Source: Anthopleura xanthogrammica
Lineage: Eukaryota; Cnidaria; Anthozoa; Actiniaria; Actiniidae
Reading direction: 5' to 3'
DNA: 64,000 bases
NCBI GenBank assembly: GCA_964019055.1
Contig: OZ025209.1
Coordinates: 10,957,981 to 11,021,980 of the forward strand
Positions 12,123 through 25,195 of the stretch are shown in pieces. How positions within the stretch are numbered: position 1 is the stretch's first letter; each line of letters opens with the position of its first letter. Made by a program: the position numbers and the translations under genes. The notes beneath the pieces are model-generated. The model did no database searches and was not told where the DNA came from. It saw nothing but the letters and a program-made list of their open reading frames with translations.

Positions 12123-14950
12123 TTAACATTTCGGTCTAATCGCAGTGCTAACGGCAAACAGCTGTTATGTTATAAGTAAAGTGAAGAGCCTCTCTCCGTA
12201 TAGTTAAAAAATGACGAGCTTCAAAAATACCATTCAAAAATTCAAGAGATTTTTCATATTCAAAATCTTACAGTTTATCTCCCTTTTATGTTCGTTTACT
12301 TTAATTTCATTTTCTTTCTTTAGTTTTCTTTTTTCTTTTCAGTTTGTTCTTTTCATTCAGAATACAGAAATGTGTAAATACGGAAGATCTGAGTCCCAGA
12401 CGGGAATCGATTCTCAGTTCCATTTATTTATTATTTTCTTTTCACTTCTCATTTTTTTCATTCCCATTATCAGTTCTTTTCATTTGTTTTACCATCCAAT
12501 TTTAACCTATTCTCTTTCTTTCACGATTGCTTTCATCAGTTTTTGTATTTTCGATAATTCTCATTAATTAATTTATTCATTCATTTCAGTAGACATTTAT
12601 TAAATAAATCTAGTCATTCAGTCGTCAGTCTATCCGTCAATCAGTCTTTAAGTCAAACACATACGTCATAGAAATCAATATTTCTCAGGAAAAAAAGTGG
12701 TAAAAAATATCTATATTTTTGATCATTTCCCAAACTCCTGATTACCCAAAGGCTAAGCAGCTGTCCAAAACGGTTTTCATTTATCGTTCGTATTTCGTCG
12801 TCCTAATAACTTCCAACTATAAATTGCAATAAATATTTGGATCCACGCAGTGGGAATCTAATTTAGATGAAATAGGCCAAGTTCTCTCATTCGGCACATT
12901 ACGGGATATGATCGTCTGTTCAACACGGTTCAATATCAAAGAGATTGTGATGTTGATTCGCTGTACCATCATTTTTGATGATGAAGCTGAAAATCGTACG
13001 CGCATGCGCAAGGGGTATAAATCTAGAACGATTTCAGTCTCGTACCCAGAGCCGCGAATGTTTCCAAAAAAGAAGCCTATACTTGCTTTCTTTTTGTTAA
13101 TTGTAGTGTTTGGTTCGAGAACTAGTATTAGGCGCTGGGTTCGCGTCTGCTGGTTCAGTCTCTGATGTGAACCACACATCTAAACGTAACGTGGATTTGA
13201 TCCTACGCCGAAATTGTCCAGGTGGAAATTAAAAAAAGACATACAGCCATCCATATTTTATGATCATAAACACAGCCAAGGACTTCTCGGTGTTTGGATT
13301 TCGTCATTCAAAAAGGAAAAAAGAAAGAAAGGAAAGAAAGAAAGAAAGAAAAAAAGAAAGAAACAAAAAGAAAAAAAAGCGGAAAAAAACCAAAAACGTT
13401 AAAAACAAATCATCCTAAAAAAATCCTGTTTCTTAGCCGGATTATTAGTAAGAATTCTAAAATTACCAATTTCCTGAAAAAATGCCAAAAGAGGCAGGTT
13501 TTTCCTCTTTATGTGAATAAGATTTCACGACAGGCCTAGAAATGTAGATAGCTCTGTCTACCTTAAATGTTTCGCTTTATACTTTTCTAAATTAAAAATT
13601 TGAGGGAAATTACTTTAGAGATATATATTCAGCTGTTTGATGACGACGTACTAGACAGTATTATCTGCCAGCCTATTCATTCATTAAGTTAAAATCCATA
13701 TTTATTTACTCGTACGATAAAAGAATATTATCAACTTTCGATAAGCATGCAGTGTTCTACCTACACATTCGCGCTGAGAGGTGAATTATGATAAGATGTT
13801 GACGTCAACCTCTTATCTGTCTTGTCGACAAATACATTGTTTAATACAGCTCATAGCGTTTTATCTACAAGAGAATTCTTGTAAATACATGATACTCGTT
13901 TCGTGTATAGGCGATAATCCGCTAACTTTAGACATCAGGCTATGAATCTTTGCCAGACTTAATTTTCATATCACGGACATTTTTTTATTTTACTATTTTG
14001 CTGTTATACTATTTTGCTGGATTCTTTGCCGGTACAAAACCTGTTTTTTGCATTTTGATTTATATACGTTTTTCCTGTTTTCCCCCTCCCTTTATTTGCT
14101 TGATCAGTTATTTTAATGTGACATTTTTAGTTTTAAGATTAACCCGCGTTGAAGTACAATTTCAACAAGGTGTGAGGCTTTGTAAGGTGGATTGTCTACT
14201 TTAAGCATAATCTGGCTCGAATCCCAACACACTCCAATCCATTCAATATTAAAAAAATTCCCCGAAAAAAAAAGTAAATAAGGATTCTCTTGAAAAATAC
14301 CAATAATCGAAAGATTTTAACTCCAAAATTACAGAGTTTTCATATACAAATGACGTCATTCAAATGCGATATTTTCATTGGTTGATTTTAATGACGCACC
14401 GATGTCAATAAAAGCTATCTTAAAGTAAATAATTCGGCGTTTTTTTTAGTTTAATCTTATCGCTTTTCCTATTTTGTTTTAGTATTTTGTGATAAATTAA
14501 GTTTATAAATACATTTTTTTTTGTAAAAGGCCATGTGCGTAAGAAAGTTCACGTGCACAAATAAAACAATATTAAATCCGGCAAATCATGAATAATTTAA
14601 ATTATTTTCTATACTTTTCCCTATACAAGTGCTTTTACATTGGCCGCCGAAGTGAAAAGTCGTCGGAGTATATTTAGTCTGACAAAATAGCGCCAATACT
14701 GGCAGTAATATTGCAAGTAGTTGTAATGTTTGAACATTACACAATGCTTTAAAAGTAAAACTGTCGAATACAAAAAATAGGCGCCAAAAATATGTGGGAA
14801 TTTAAGTAGAAAAATCACAAACCAATTTATTATTATTATTATCTGGTTTATTTCAACTTTTGTCTGACTTCACTTTTTACAGAATATTGCGGAAATATGG
14901 CATAATTTCTAAGCAAAATTCTTAATTTTCGTACTGACAGATCAAATGGC
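12123..14950. other. AT-rich intergenic DNA
   Basis: I see no gene I can support. The stretch holds an AAAG microsatellite near 13318-13378 and a TATA-like box at about 13015-13021, followed by a 35-codon open frame (13058-13165) starting with a signal-peptide-like hydrophobic run. The remaining open frames are short and low-complexity. Confidence 0.6.
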
Positions 14951-14964
14951 ATTGTACTTAGACA

Positions 14965-15180
14965 GCATCAGTATCAGTTTATTCCACTATAAAACGATTA
15001 GTTAATCAGTGGGGACATATTACTACAGAGAAACAAAATTCTGTTGTAGTAGTCCATTGAAGGCTTTTCTGTCTTGTGTAGATCTTTTAGCTTGTTCTTT
15101 ATCAACATTTAAAAGTTTCTCAATCTTGATCCAAGGATCTCTTACAAATTTGGCTGATGGATTTATGAATAGTAATTGCA
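14965..15180 (-). mobile_element. 5'-truncated LINE 3' end (same family as 39060-40107)
   Basis: Nearly identical, in reverse orientation, to the last ~215 bp of the reverse-transcriptase element at 39060-40107, including the end of its open frame and the CTGATACTGAT 3' terminus. Followed by an ATT microsatellite at 15184-15217. Confidence 0.9.
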
Positions 15181-15184
15181 TACA

Positions 15185-15219
<35 letters not shown>

Positions 15220-15220
<1 letters not shown>

Positions 15221-16480
15221 TGTTGTTGCTGTTTGCTAATTGTTATTATTAATATTGTTCTTATTATTATCATTACTTATTAATTTTTCTTCTGTAATAA
15301 CGTACCTTCTGTAAATAAAGTGTATCTATCTATGCATTTCTTACTACTATTATCATTATCGTTGTTTTACTAAGCATGGTTTTCATATGGTATTTTACAC
15401 CTGTTTTTTCTTTTCGCTTTCTTTTCTTTTCTTTCTTTTAATTAAAGAATTTTCGCTATCTTGAAAGCCAAAAATTTCATGGTAAAAATAACACTGTTAA
15501 AGCATATAAGAAAGAAAAATAGCTCTAGGGAAAAAACGAAAGAAAAAATTGCTTGTAAGAAAGCAATAAGAAAAGCACAAAAATTAGGTTTTTTTACCAA
15601 ACGTTAAAAAGAAAAAATAGTCATATGGAAACCAGTCTTTAACGGTCTGCTTATGTCATTGATAATAATCTTAATAGGCACTACAAAGCCCGAGGTAGTG
15701 TTATGGCATTTGAGCGTAAATATAGATTTTTTTTCACTCGGAGAGATTCTTGTCTCTTATCTCTGAATGTTTATTTTAAAACATTCCTTAACCTGGAGGC
15801 GTATGTTGAGATTTTTTAAATCTTAAGCCGGAAAAAATCGATCCACAATCCAGTCAATGGTGAATTCTTAAAAGCGTCTGTCCTTTGATGAATGACACGA
15901 AATCCGCAAAAAAGAGTGGCTGATATCAAAGCGGAAATTTTGTACTTTTAAACCGAACTGAACTCAATATAATTTTATACAGGGTAGATTTTTTCAATGT
16001 TATATTGTTTCCAGAAAACGCCGCCTAGGATGCGACAAAGAGCTCAGTTTATGTCACATGACATATTATCTATAAACAGATAAATAAGTAAAATATAACG
16101 TATTTAATATTTTGGTAGAAAGGGAACATTTCGTGAATTCCCACAGAGATTAGTTTAAAAGCACGTCTTTGAACAGATTGATTAGCTCAAAGAATGATAT
16201 TATCAGTCGACAATCTTACTAAATTATTTAACGATGAATACTTTGTAGCTATTTGCGGTGCAGTGTTGGAGACAAGTACCAAGAGTTATGGTTTTTACCT
16301 TCCTAAATTTTTTTTCTTTTTCGACGTCATTTTTTTTCCCTTCATCTTCATTTTTCACATCAGGAATCATCAGAAGCCATGTATTTTTATTTTTATTCAT
16401 ATTATCTTAATAAACTCATACAAAGGAAACACTTAAATAAGGCCATTCTTTGTTAACGTAGAGTAAAAAGGATCATAATT
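15220..16480. other. AT-rich intergenic DNA
   Basis: No gene, RNA or clear repeat apart from short T- and TTTC-rich tracts. Confidence 0.5.
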
Positions 16481-16488
16481 CACATGTG

Positions 16489-16758
16489 TATCGCGATTCT
16501 CCTATAAGTTTGATTGGGAGAGAGCCGCCAATATAAACCCGTATTGTCGGCTCAGAATTACCGCGCGATTGGAGAATCGCGATACAAAGTTATTGCGATT
16601 TTGAGCCACCAGTACGGGTTATATTGACGGCGTTGAAAGAAAATATATTCCGTATTGGCCTTCGTCGCTTCGCGGCTGTACGGGCAACACAGAATATATT
16701 TTCTCCCAACTAGCCGCCAATATAGACCTGTATTGGTGGCTCAAAATCGCAATAAGTT
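16489..16758. mobile_element. Compound palindromic element
   Basis: Two adjacent fold-backs. TATCGCGATTCTCC at 16489 pairs with GGAGAATCGCGATA ending at 16584. AAAGTTATTGCGATTTTGAG at about 16586 pairs with CTCAAAATCGCAATAAGTT ending at 16758. Both share GCCGCCAATATA motifs, suggesting one MITE nested in or duplicated beside a relative. Confidence 0.7.
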
Positions 16759-16759
16759 A

Positions 16760-18170
16760 AAAGTAGGAGGAAAGTACAATAAAACGGAGAAAAAGACAAA
16801 AAATATTACCAAGAAGTACAAATTTTGTGCAATTTTATTTGATATTTTGAGGATTTGTTTTGTTAAATAGGATAAAAATTAGCTAATTTTGGAAATGTAA
16901 AAACACTCGAGTTAAAAGCGCTGAATTAGGAACGAGTTTTTCTAGTAGTGTTCGAGGTCTTTCGAATTGATTTAGTAACTATTTTGAGAAGAAAAGTAAG
17001 AGTAGGAGATTAGACACATGCCGGATGCACTTATAAAACTAAGCTTGATTATTTCTTAATATTTTTTTTAGAAACCTAGTTTCTTTTTTTTTTCTTCCTC
17101 TTTGTTTAAGCACTTGTAAAAATCGTCAGTCAATTTGGTGGTGAAACCTATGAGTTTGATGATAATATTTCCCGACAAAATGGCGACTCGTGCATAATTG
17201 GATTATATATTTCAATCGATAAGAGTAAAGAAAGAAAGAAAGAAAGAAAGAACGAACGAACGAAAAAATGAAAAAAGGGGAAAGGCCGAATGATTGAAAA
17301 ATGCCAGTTTTGTGGATCTAGTGGTGAAGTCAATTTCAGTCACTTGTATTGTTTCTTAAGTAGTAGTCACGGATTGGGACGCCTGCTTCCCTTATGGGAT
17401 TGGATATAACTAAAAATCATCAAGTCAGTGGGGAGTTAAGATAATAGGGAAGACAGTGGGACGGCAAACTAATCTACTGGGAGAAACCTTACAACACACA
17501 ACAGCGACAAACCCTAGTTTGACGTGAGTGAAGGTGTTTTTGACAAGACTTGAAAGCCATTAAGAAAAAAATCTGAAAGAGGCAAAATATGTTGTTAATG
17601 GACGTTTTTATCATTTGTTTTTTCTTTAGTGACTTCCTGGACGTTTGTGAGGATAGGAAATGTTGCTAAAAGATGTCAAAAGAAAGGGGGAAAAGACACG
17701 TGGAAAATGGAAATTTCCGTTTTCCCTTCAAACAATTGCGTACATTTTTGGACTTTAAGTAGAAATCTTTAGCTCGACGTTTTTGATTTCGGTGTTTTTC
17801 TCCTGGGAGTGTAAATAAAGCCATTAATAGGTGAGGGGCTTTTTCATCAACTTGTTTTCACAGCCAGGGGCCGGCTTAGGAGATAGGTTTCATGGTGTGG
17901 CTTCACATCCTTACGTTGGCATTGAACGTAAACCACGTTTGACGACTCAAAATCACACCTGGTGTTCAAGACCACGAGTCCCGGAACTCTAGTTTCACGG
18001 ATCTACCAATTAATCTATCCCTACGATAAGTGCGTGTAAAATGCTTAATGATTAAAGACACGCACAAAAAAGAGGCTATTCGAGAACTTGACAATTGAAA
18101 TGCGCCAACGCTTTCTAATTAAGATTCTGTGAAATTTGTTGGCGAATCGCACGAGGGTGTTGCATTCAGA
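16760..18170. other. AT-rich intergenic DNA
   Basis: No gene seen. Contains an AAGA/AACG microsatellite at about 17225-17265. Confidence 0.5.
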
Positions 18171-18177
18171 TCACCAG

Positions 18178-18265
18178 TATAAAAGCCCCACATAACGGGA
18201 ACAGCTATTCTTTTATCCTTGCAGTTTAACGAGGAGGTCGGTCAATCCAGAATTAAACCCATAAG
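18178..18265 (+). promoter_or_regulatory. TATA box plus candidate non-coding first exon
   Basis: TATAAAAG (18178-18185) is followed about 80 bp later by a good splice donor (ATAAG/GTAAGG at 18265/18266). The layout resembles the gene B promoter and first exon at 47171-47258. It could be the first exon of gene A (coding from 25906), across a ~7.6-kb intron, but no transcript links them and the sequence itself is not shared. Confidence 0.3.
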
Positions 18266-21200
18266 GTAAGGTAAATTGTGGTCAAAGACGTCTCAAATAT
18301 GTACGTTTACAAGAAAAGTGTGAATTTTTATTTGAGATAAGATTGAAGTGAACTCAAAATATTTACTCTCGGTCGATTTAGAAGAAGAAATCTGAATAAT
18401 TTTTAGATTGAATTTTTTTCTCAATATCTATTTTGCTTTAACTTCACTCAATATTACGAATATCGTACAATTTTTTTTCCTTTTATTTTACCTGATTATT
18501 TTGTTTATCTACCATTCCGTAAATTTCCGGAAAAATCCCCAAGGGACAATTCGGTTTTCTTGTATCCTCCTCACGTCACATTCAAGTCGGTATGAATATA
18601 ATTCATCTATTTTACTCTTCTTGTTTCTGTCTTGTTTTCATTAGTCTTAAAAGCAATATTTTTTGAGGTCTCAGATCTTTCTTGAGAAACTAAAGATTGA
18701 GTCTTAATTAGAAAATTAAGTAGTATAACCCTAAATAAAACGTACATAATTTATGCCCCGGGTGTATATATGACGTCAGAATTCGGGCAAACAAAAATAG
18801 CCCACAGTAAATTCCGACAAAGGTTCTTTCTATATTTATAAATCTAGAAGAGAGATTTTCATATAAATATTTAAAAAAAGCCTCTTAAGATGTCAGGTTT
18901 TAGTCATATTTGTTTATTTTGGTTCCCACATTGGCTCCAATTATAAATATTTTATGGTGGAAGTTGATTGATATTTACTTCCTTGATTTTGTTTAAAGAT
19001 AAAACCATCTTAACAGATTTTGTTTTTCCACTTTACAATGATTTGTCATTTTTTTTTGGTGGAATAATATTTCGTCAACGAAATTCCGTTTTATTGTCTC
19101 TCTCTTGTTGATAAGAAAATCAAAGTAATTACACGGGTTGGACAAAGTAAAAAATAATTAATTTGACCTTCCTATGTGGTCTAGCAACAATAACTCAAAC
19201 CGTGAAAAAAAGCTTTTCGAAAACATTGCCAAAAACTGCCAACCCCTTCAAGTATAATTTGAATTTCAATTATTTTTTGTGGTTGTAAAATGACAAAAAC
19301 GAAAAAAGATTTAGTTTAAGTTTATTATCCCCAAAAGTTTTATTCGTTTATCAAATGGTTATTCGATATTATATTGACTGCTTTGATGTTTACTGGTTAA
19401 TCATGTTCAAAGTTATATTCAAATTTATTATAGACTTCGAATACTAAAAAAAGAGAAAAAAAATAGCAAACCCCGTTATTTTAATAAGTTACTGTATTTC
19501 GCAATCAAAGAAATAAGACAAACCAAAACAAGCATATTTTTTTCATAAAAAAATTATATTTTCTTTATACTGTAAATCCTATATTTCCTTCCTAAATTCT
19601 AAGAATTTTTTTTAAATATTGTTATTGCAAGTTTATTGTTGTTGTTATTGTAAGTTTGCATGCGTTCTCGGTTTCTTTCAAACGAAAAACCCTTTTTGGA
19701 TGAAATTATAATTTTAATTGGTTTGTTGGCAAATTCATACCATGAATCAATATATTTTCCAATTCAGTTCTCGGATTCTCGGATTCTAATTAACCCGAGA
19801 TTTAACCATGTTATAGTATTATCACGACATTTACTAGAAGATTTTAGCTTATTCCAGTTTTGGGTAATCCGTTTGATAAGTTTCTTGAGTCAGATAAAGT
19901 GTGATCCGATAATTACGATTTTTGGCCTCCCAGCTAAGAACTGCGTGGTGAAATCTCGTTTTATTTGTAGAAACCAATTTCAGTTTTCATGTGAACGGAA
20001 CAGATGTTTCCTGATATTTATGCAATCTGTTAACGCTTGGATCAGTTTAAGAAAGAAAAAAATATGGTTTTGTCAGCGCGCGTTATCGAAATCCATAGAA
20101 TGAGTATGAATAGCTTTAAAGTAAGCGCCAAGAAAAAAAGATGAAAAAAAGTTTTAGCCAACCCACTTTTACAAAAAGGCGCAAAATATATATTACATTT
20201 TCATTGTAACTTGCTTTCATTGCTACTGGCTGATTGATACAAAAGTCGCGCGCGGTAGAGTAACGGTCCATAAACCATCATCCATTTGAAATCTTTCCCA
20301 TTTACGTTCCCACGCTTGATGCAAACCTTTACGTACTCTAACGATTTATTTGTCGCGACTTTTGTCTCGATCAACGCTTGGCAATGAAAACAGTGGTGAC
20401 AACAAGTCACAGACGAGTGACAAACGCGTTGTCGGTTTGAATTTGCCCATAATTCTTTGCGCCACGATGTTGTCACGACCCTTCCGACAGGGGAATTTCT
20501 AAGGGGATACTTTTCTTTTCTAGTATCTACCATCGTGCGTGCGCTGCTATATCTTTTGTTCCTTTCTTGTTCATAATTGATACCCAGATACTCTCTTCGA
20601 CTTCACGTCAAAAATTCGAACTTTTTTGTGTAAAACACCAAAAAACTTTGTTGTGCCTCGTCCTGTATTAACTAGAGCATGGCAATGACCTTAAAGTCAT
20701 TTTAAAATGTCTCAAATATACTTCGTCTTTACTTTGAATTTTGAACAGTCTTTTTCAGCTTGCGTCCCTCAACCTTGTTATGTCACGTGACAGGCGCCAT
20801 TTTTCAGTTAATTCATAGTTTTATTTCTCCACACAAATCTGCTCCCAACTGTTCATCCTATACTACTTTTGCTTCTAAATTTCTACCTAGAAGGTTCCGC
20901 ATTAACTCAAATAGTTTGTACAAATATTAATAGCATTTCTTAAGATAGATTTCCTAAATCCCATGTTCAATCAATGCTATTTTAAATTCTCGATTCTAGA
21001 GAACTTGAGTTGGTCTCTCGTCATTAAATCCAACTTAAGCTGAAATCAAAATATTTTTCTCTCGACAAAGCACTAAAAATAAACTTCTAGGTTAAAAATA
21101 GGTTGCTCTATCATATTTCTTACTTAGGAAGATGATCTTCTTTCGTCTTTTCCCTCAGGGTATAAACAGCACGAGCTGAAATATGCTACTACATTGTTAT

Positions 21201-21500
21201 TCTAGTCTATCGTAATACTGGGTTATTATGTTGTTCTCGACAGTACTTGATATCATAAGCGATGGAAAGACATACAAACTGGGGGGAGAGGGGGCTGTTA
21301 TTGCCAAAATTGCGGGGTGAAAAACAGCTAAAACTAAAAAAATCGCGGAGGCAAACAAAAAATAATAATAATTAAAGGAGATGCCCATGGGGGAATTCAG
21401 AATCACCGTTAAAAATGGGAGGGGAGCTCAGCCCCCCCTCCCCCTCCCACATCTTAAGCGCGCCGCCTATGGATAATAATAGACAATTACGTGTTGTTCA
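18266..21500. other. AT-rich intergenic or intronic DNA
   Basis: No feature I can support. An open frame at 19660-20103 has no recognisable domain. A short inverted motif ACAAAAGTCGCG/CGCGACTTTTGT at about 20239-20370 may be a decayed MITE related to 34870-34890. Confidence 0.45.
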
Positions 21501-21509
21501 TACAAGACA

Positions 21510-21729
21510 TTACAGTGAGGAGACTCGAACCGTGAACACTTTGAGGTTTTTTCCTACTTTTTTTCTCCGTTATCCCTTGTGTGAATCGATTGGAAATATG
21601 ATTTATTTTGAACAATAAGATTATTTGAGTTCAGTGCTTCATTTTTAGAAGGTTTGAAGCAGTAGAAAGTTCATAAAATAAAAAATATAAAAATATCAAG
21701 TGTTCATGGTTCGAGTGTCCTCACTGTAA
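21510..21729. mobile_element. Palindromic MITE (TTACAGTGAGGAC family), intact
   Basis: Terminal inverted repeats TTACAGTGAGGAGACTCGAA and (complement of the right end) TTACAGTGAGGACACTCGAA flank ~180 bp. The copy at 58696-59268 is the same element, reversed and interrupted by a LINE. Confidence 0.88.
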
Positions 21730-22531
21730 TCGCTCTTTTCAATGCCTTGTTTTCTTGAAATCTTGAAATTTCCCGTGGCGTCATGATTTTACGTTAGCAA
21801 TTATCACTAAATCTCGTTACTTTGAATGTGGCATGTTTTACGAGAGTAATTTAGGTCTAAAAAATAGATAATGTATTTAGCATTCAATCTTGGCAAATTA
21901 AGATTAGATCTTGATTGTCTGTGTAGGATTAAATTTTGATTCAATAGCTTCAAATGAAAAGCGTAAATTATAGAACGATAACAAGAAATTTTTTGTTTCA
22001 TTTGTAGCAATCGAACATTGACACAACAGAGTTAACGATACGTGTACATTGGTTTTTAGCTGGCCATTGGTCGGTTGGTCGGTCGGTCTGTCGGTCGAGT
22101 AGCCTTGCTTTGTCTGCCGTATCATTTCAAAATGGATATAGGTCTTGGAATGACCTTGGACTAGTTGTATAGTCCATCCCGTAGACATGTATCCGCCTCT
22201 TAAGAAATAAATGCGTCGACTAGTTTTTTTGACAATCTCGTTTTTGTCGATTCAATTCCTTTATTAAAACTATGATACTTTCGTACCAAGATTATTATTT
22301 TTTTGCTTTTTGTTTTGAAATTTTCAAGCAAAATTGTATGTTCTTGGCTGCACTGTGAGAACTCGCACTGAGCTGAGCTCGAGTCATGGTTAATGAAGGT
22401 CTGAGTAATTAGAAACCAGAATCTGTACATGTGTGGCTACAAAAGGCTGTTAAATCCAATGCATCTCTTTTTTTAAGAATTTCAGCGTTGCAACGAACTT
22501 TATTCTTGGCTTGTATGATAAATTTTTTCTC

Positions 22532-22534
<3 letters not shown>

Positions 22535-22592
<58 letters not shown>

Positions 22593-22630
22593 TATCTTTT
22601 GTTTTGTTCGTTCGTTCGTTCGTTCTTTTT
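22535..22630 (+). repeat. CTTT microsatellite followed by GTTC repeats
   Basis: About 14 uninterrupted TTTC units, then four GTTC units at 22608-22625. Open frames here on both strands are low-complexity artefacts. Confidence 0.95.
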
Positions 22631-22815
22631 TTCTTTCTTTCTTCTCTTTTTTTGTTTTTGTTTTTGTTCATTGAGTATCCTTTTCCATTATAAAATTCAC
22701 AAAATACCCTAGTCAACCACCGAAGGAACCCCTGTAGCTTTCTTAACCCAACCAAACATCTCTGGGATCAAATCTATACAACATTTGGCAACCAAACCCT
22801 TCCCTATCAGCCCAA

Positions 22816-23258
22816 TATATAAAAGATATCTCTACGTAAAATAACCTATTGTTCCCTTGCTTCTAATTACCTATTGGCCTAATATTTGTTCTGAGGTTCT
22901 TCAACATCTTCAAATATTCTCTAAAGCTCTTGTTTTCCTTCCAATTATGATGATAAATAGCCCCAGTTTCGATGATAATAACAACAATACACTTCTCAAT
23001 GATCGGTCCTTTCTTAAGAGCTTTATTTCAAGTGCTTATTTTGACCTACGCGTCCGCTAACCACTTGACACTTTCCCATACACCGGGGGTTTCATTTTTC
23101 CGTCTTGGTGTATCTTCCGCTTCATTTTCTACCCACAAACCACATATAAACATGGACCGCAATCTTCAAATTGGCTCATTCACTCTAGGCCGCTTACAGC
23201 GCACAGGGCACGAATCCAAGACTTCGTATTCCAAACCTTTTCAAGCCGATCATCTCTG
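22816..23258 (+). other. Candidate promoter and first exon of an unknown secreted peptide
   Basis: TATATAAAAG at 22816-22825 precedes an open frame starting at 22972 (second Met at 22999). From the second Met, the peptide begins MIGPFLRALFQVLILTYASA, a good signal-peptide shape with an A-x-A end. It continues for about 67 residues to a strong splice donor (CTCTG/GTAAGT, 23258/23259), where the open frame stops one codon into the intron. No downstream exon was identified and splicing to 25869 would give an immediate stop. There are upstream ATGs between the TATA box and the frame. Speculative. Confidence 0.22.
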
Positions 23259-23446
23259 GTAAGTTCATTGACAAATTATCTGCACCTTATTGCTTCACAC
23301 TTAGAATTCCAATTATGAGATGAAGATACTAAATTAATAGTCAGTTATCTGCCCCGTCTTTGTATTCTTGTGGACCAAACATTCGATTTATGAAATTCGA
23401 CCTTCATGCATATAGGTTCAGGTTTCTTCAAATTTTAAAATTAATG

Positions 23447-23767
23447 TTACAGTCAAAACGGCTAAAGCGAACCCCCCTAGAATCCATTAATGAATTTGTT
23501 ATTCAAATATTGAGTTCATTATTCACTCTAAACTTGAAAATGAATCATTTACTTGAGTTTTAATTTGATTCTTCAACAATTGCAATGCCAAGGTAGAAAA
23601 ACTCCCCAGAAAGGCCATCACTTAGAATTTTAGTGTGAAATGAAGGCGAAGTTTGGAGTCTTCGGATTTTTTAATAAAAAACTCAGAGTGAATAATCAAC
23701 TCAATATTCGAATAATGAAATCGTTAATGGAGCCTAGGGGGGTACGCTTGAGCCGTTTGGACTGTAA
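23447..23767. mobile_element. Palindromic MITE, ~320 bp
   Basis: TTACAGTCAAAACGGCTAAA at the left mirrors TTGAGCCGTTTGGACTGTAA at the right, continuing through ACCCCCCTAG and a TATTCAAATATTGAGTT segment. Confidence 0.85.
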
Positions 23768-24429
23768 TGAGGTCAGATTTTCTTTTATATTTCGTCTAAG
23801 CTGATTAATATCGAGTTGTTAGTGCCAATATGTTAAACTTGCACGATAAATATTAAAGCTAAAGTCTAAGAATACACAACTACCACGTATCATGTATAGT
23901 AAGGGTTATATTTTCTGCTGATATATCTCGTATAGGATTAATAAATACTGGACTGTAATTTACATTGATAAATGTTAAACTATATACAGGACATGGCTTA
24001 AAAATTTTTTTTTAGGAACTCCCCTTATAGTTATTAAAAGTCTAAAAAATAGAAATGTAGACTAAAATGTGTTTTTTTTCCCCTTCACTTAACAGAATTA
24101 AAAAAAAAAAAAAATTTAAAAAATTAAAAAGAAAAAACTGAGAAGGATCTTGAACTTTCTACTTTTTCTTATTTTAACCGATTGATTAAGGTTCTCAGGA
24201 AACGATAGCTAATTTTCTAGATCTCTAGTCATCCGTCACGGGGGCATATCCCATTATGCAAGAACACTATGCCCTAAATTCAGCAAATACCATAACTCCA
24301 TTGAGACTTCATTGAAAATGAGACTGATAAATCCCAATTCAAGCACTCATTCTGGCGTCTTCATAAACGGAATCTTGATTCAAGCTATTGATGATGTTCT
24401 TCAGTTTTTGTCTGCTGTTAGATATGTCT

Positions 24430-24765
24430 TCCGATAAAACTATCTTTATCTGGTTCGTATGCGACCTGTTTGTCGGAGAGATGATACCAAAAGCGACGTC
24501 TCTAAATCGACCATAACTTGTGTTAGGCGACTCTTTCTCCCGTTCGATAAAACTATGTTTATCTGGTTCGCCGTATGCGACCTGTTTGTCGGAGAGATGA
24601 TAACAAACGCGACATCTAAATCGACCATAACTTGTGTTAGGCCCTTCTTTCTCGCGTTCGATAAAACTATGTTTATCTGGTTCGTAAGCGACCTGTTTGT
24701 CGGAGGAAGGGTACCAAAAGCAAAGTGAAGTTGTTATTCTCTATATCGACCATAACCTGTGTTAG
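24430..24765 (+). repeat. ~114-bp tandem repeat, three copies
   Basis: Each copy contains CGATAAAACTAT[CG]TTTATCTGG, GCGACCTGTTTGTCGGAG and ATCGACCATAAC. Divergence among copies is moderate. Open frames crossing it on both strands are by-products. Confidence 0.9.
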
Positions 24766-24904
24766 CCGAACATCTTTTGTGGTAGTATATTGCATTCTTC
24801 TCTAGCTGTGTCTAAGACTTGTGATTGGGTGAATCGATCGCGCGGAAACAATGGGAAGCCATTATAACGTTGTGGCATGTAATGTTGGTGAACCAAAATG
24901 TACC

Positions 24905-25195
24905 AGCTGAGTTGATCGCCTTACCCGAAAGGAATTATGGGTCACTTTTTTTGGTTAGCATTTTTCGAGCATTTTCCGAGTATACTATGTAGACTTGTCT
25001 TGTTCATTGAAATAAAATTATGCCATGAGTTCGACTAGCATTTACGATTAATTTAAAGAAGGAAGAACTCTTATTTCATAAATTCTCTTGGCAGAATAAC
25101 GGGAAATGCTAATAAAAATAGGACGTCGAATCCTCAATTCTGATTGGTTGACCTTGAGTTTATTCTGAAGGTCAACTCAGCTGGTATTAATAAAT
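24905..25195. repeat. Possible MITE with ACCAGCTGAGTTGA termini
   Basis: ACCAGCTGAGTTGATC near 24910 is inverted as GGTCAACTCAGCTGGT near 25170-25185. The interior carries no obvious further symmetry. Confidence 0.4.

Noticed and set aside
19660..20103. 147-codon plus-strand frame
   Set aside because: No recognisable domain or clear gene context; AT-rich region where such frames can arise by chance. Kept as unproven.
20201..20533. 110-codon minus-strand frame
   Set aside because: Overlaps an inverted ACAAAAGTCGCG repeat and shows no domain.
22450..22755. Lys/Glu-Arg-rich minus-strand frame
   Set aside because: Low-complexity translation of the CTTT microsatellite.
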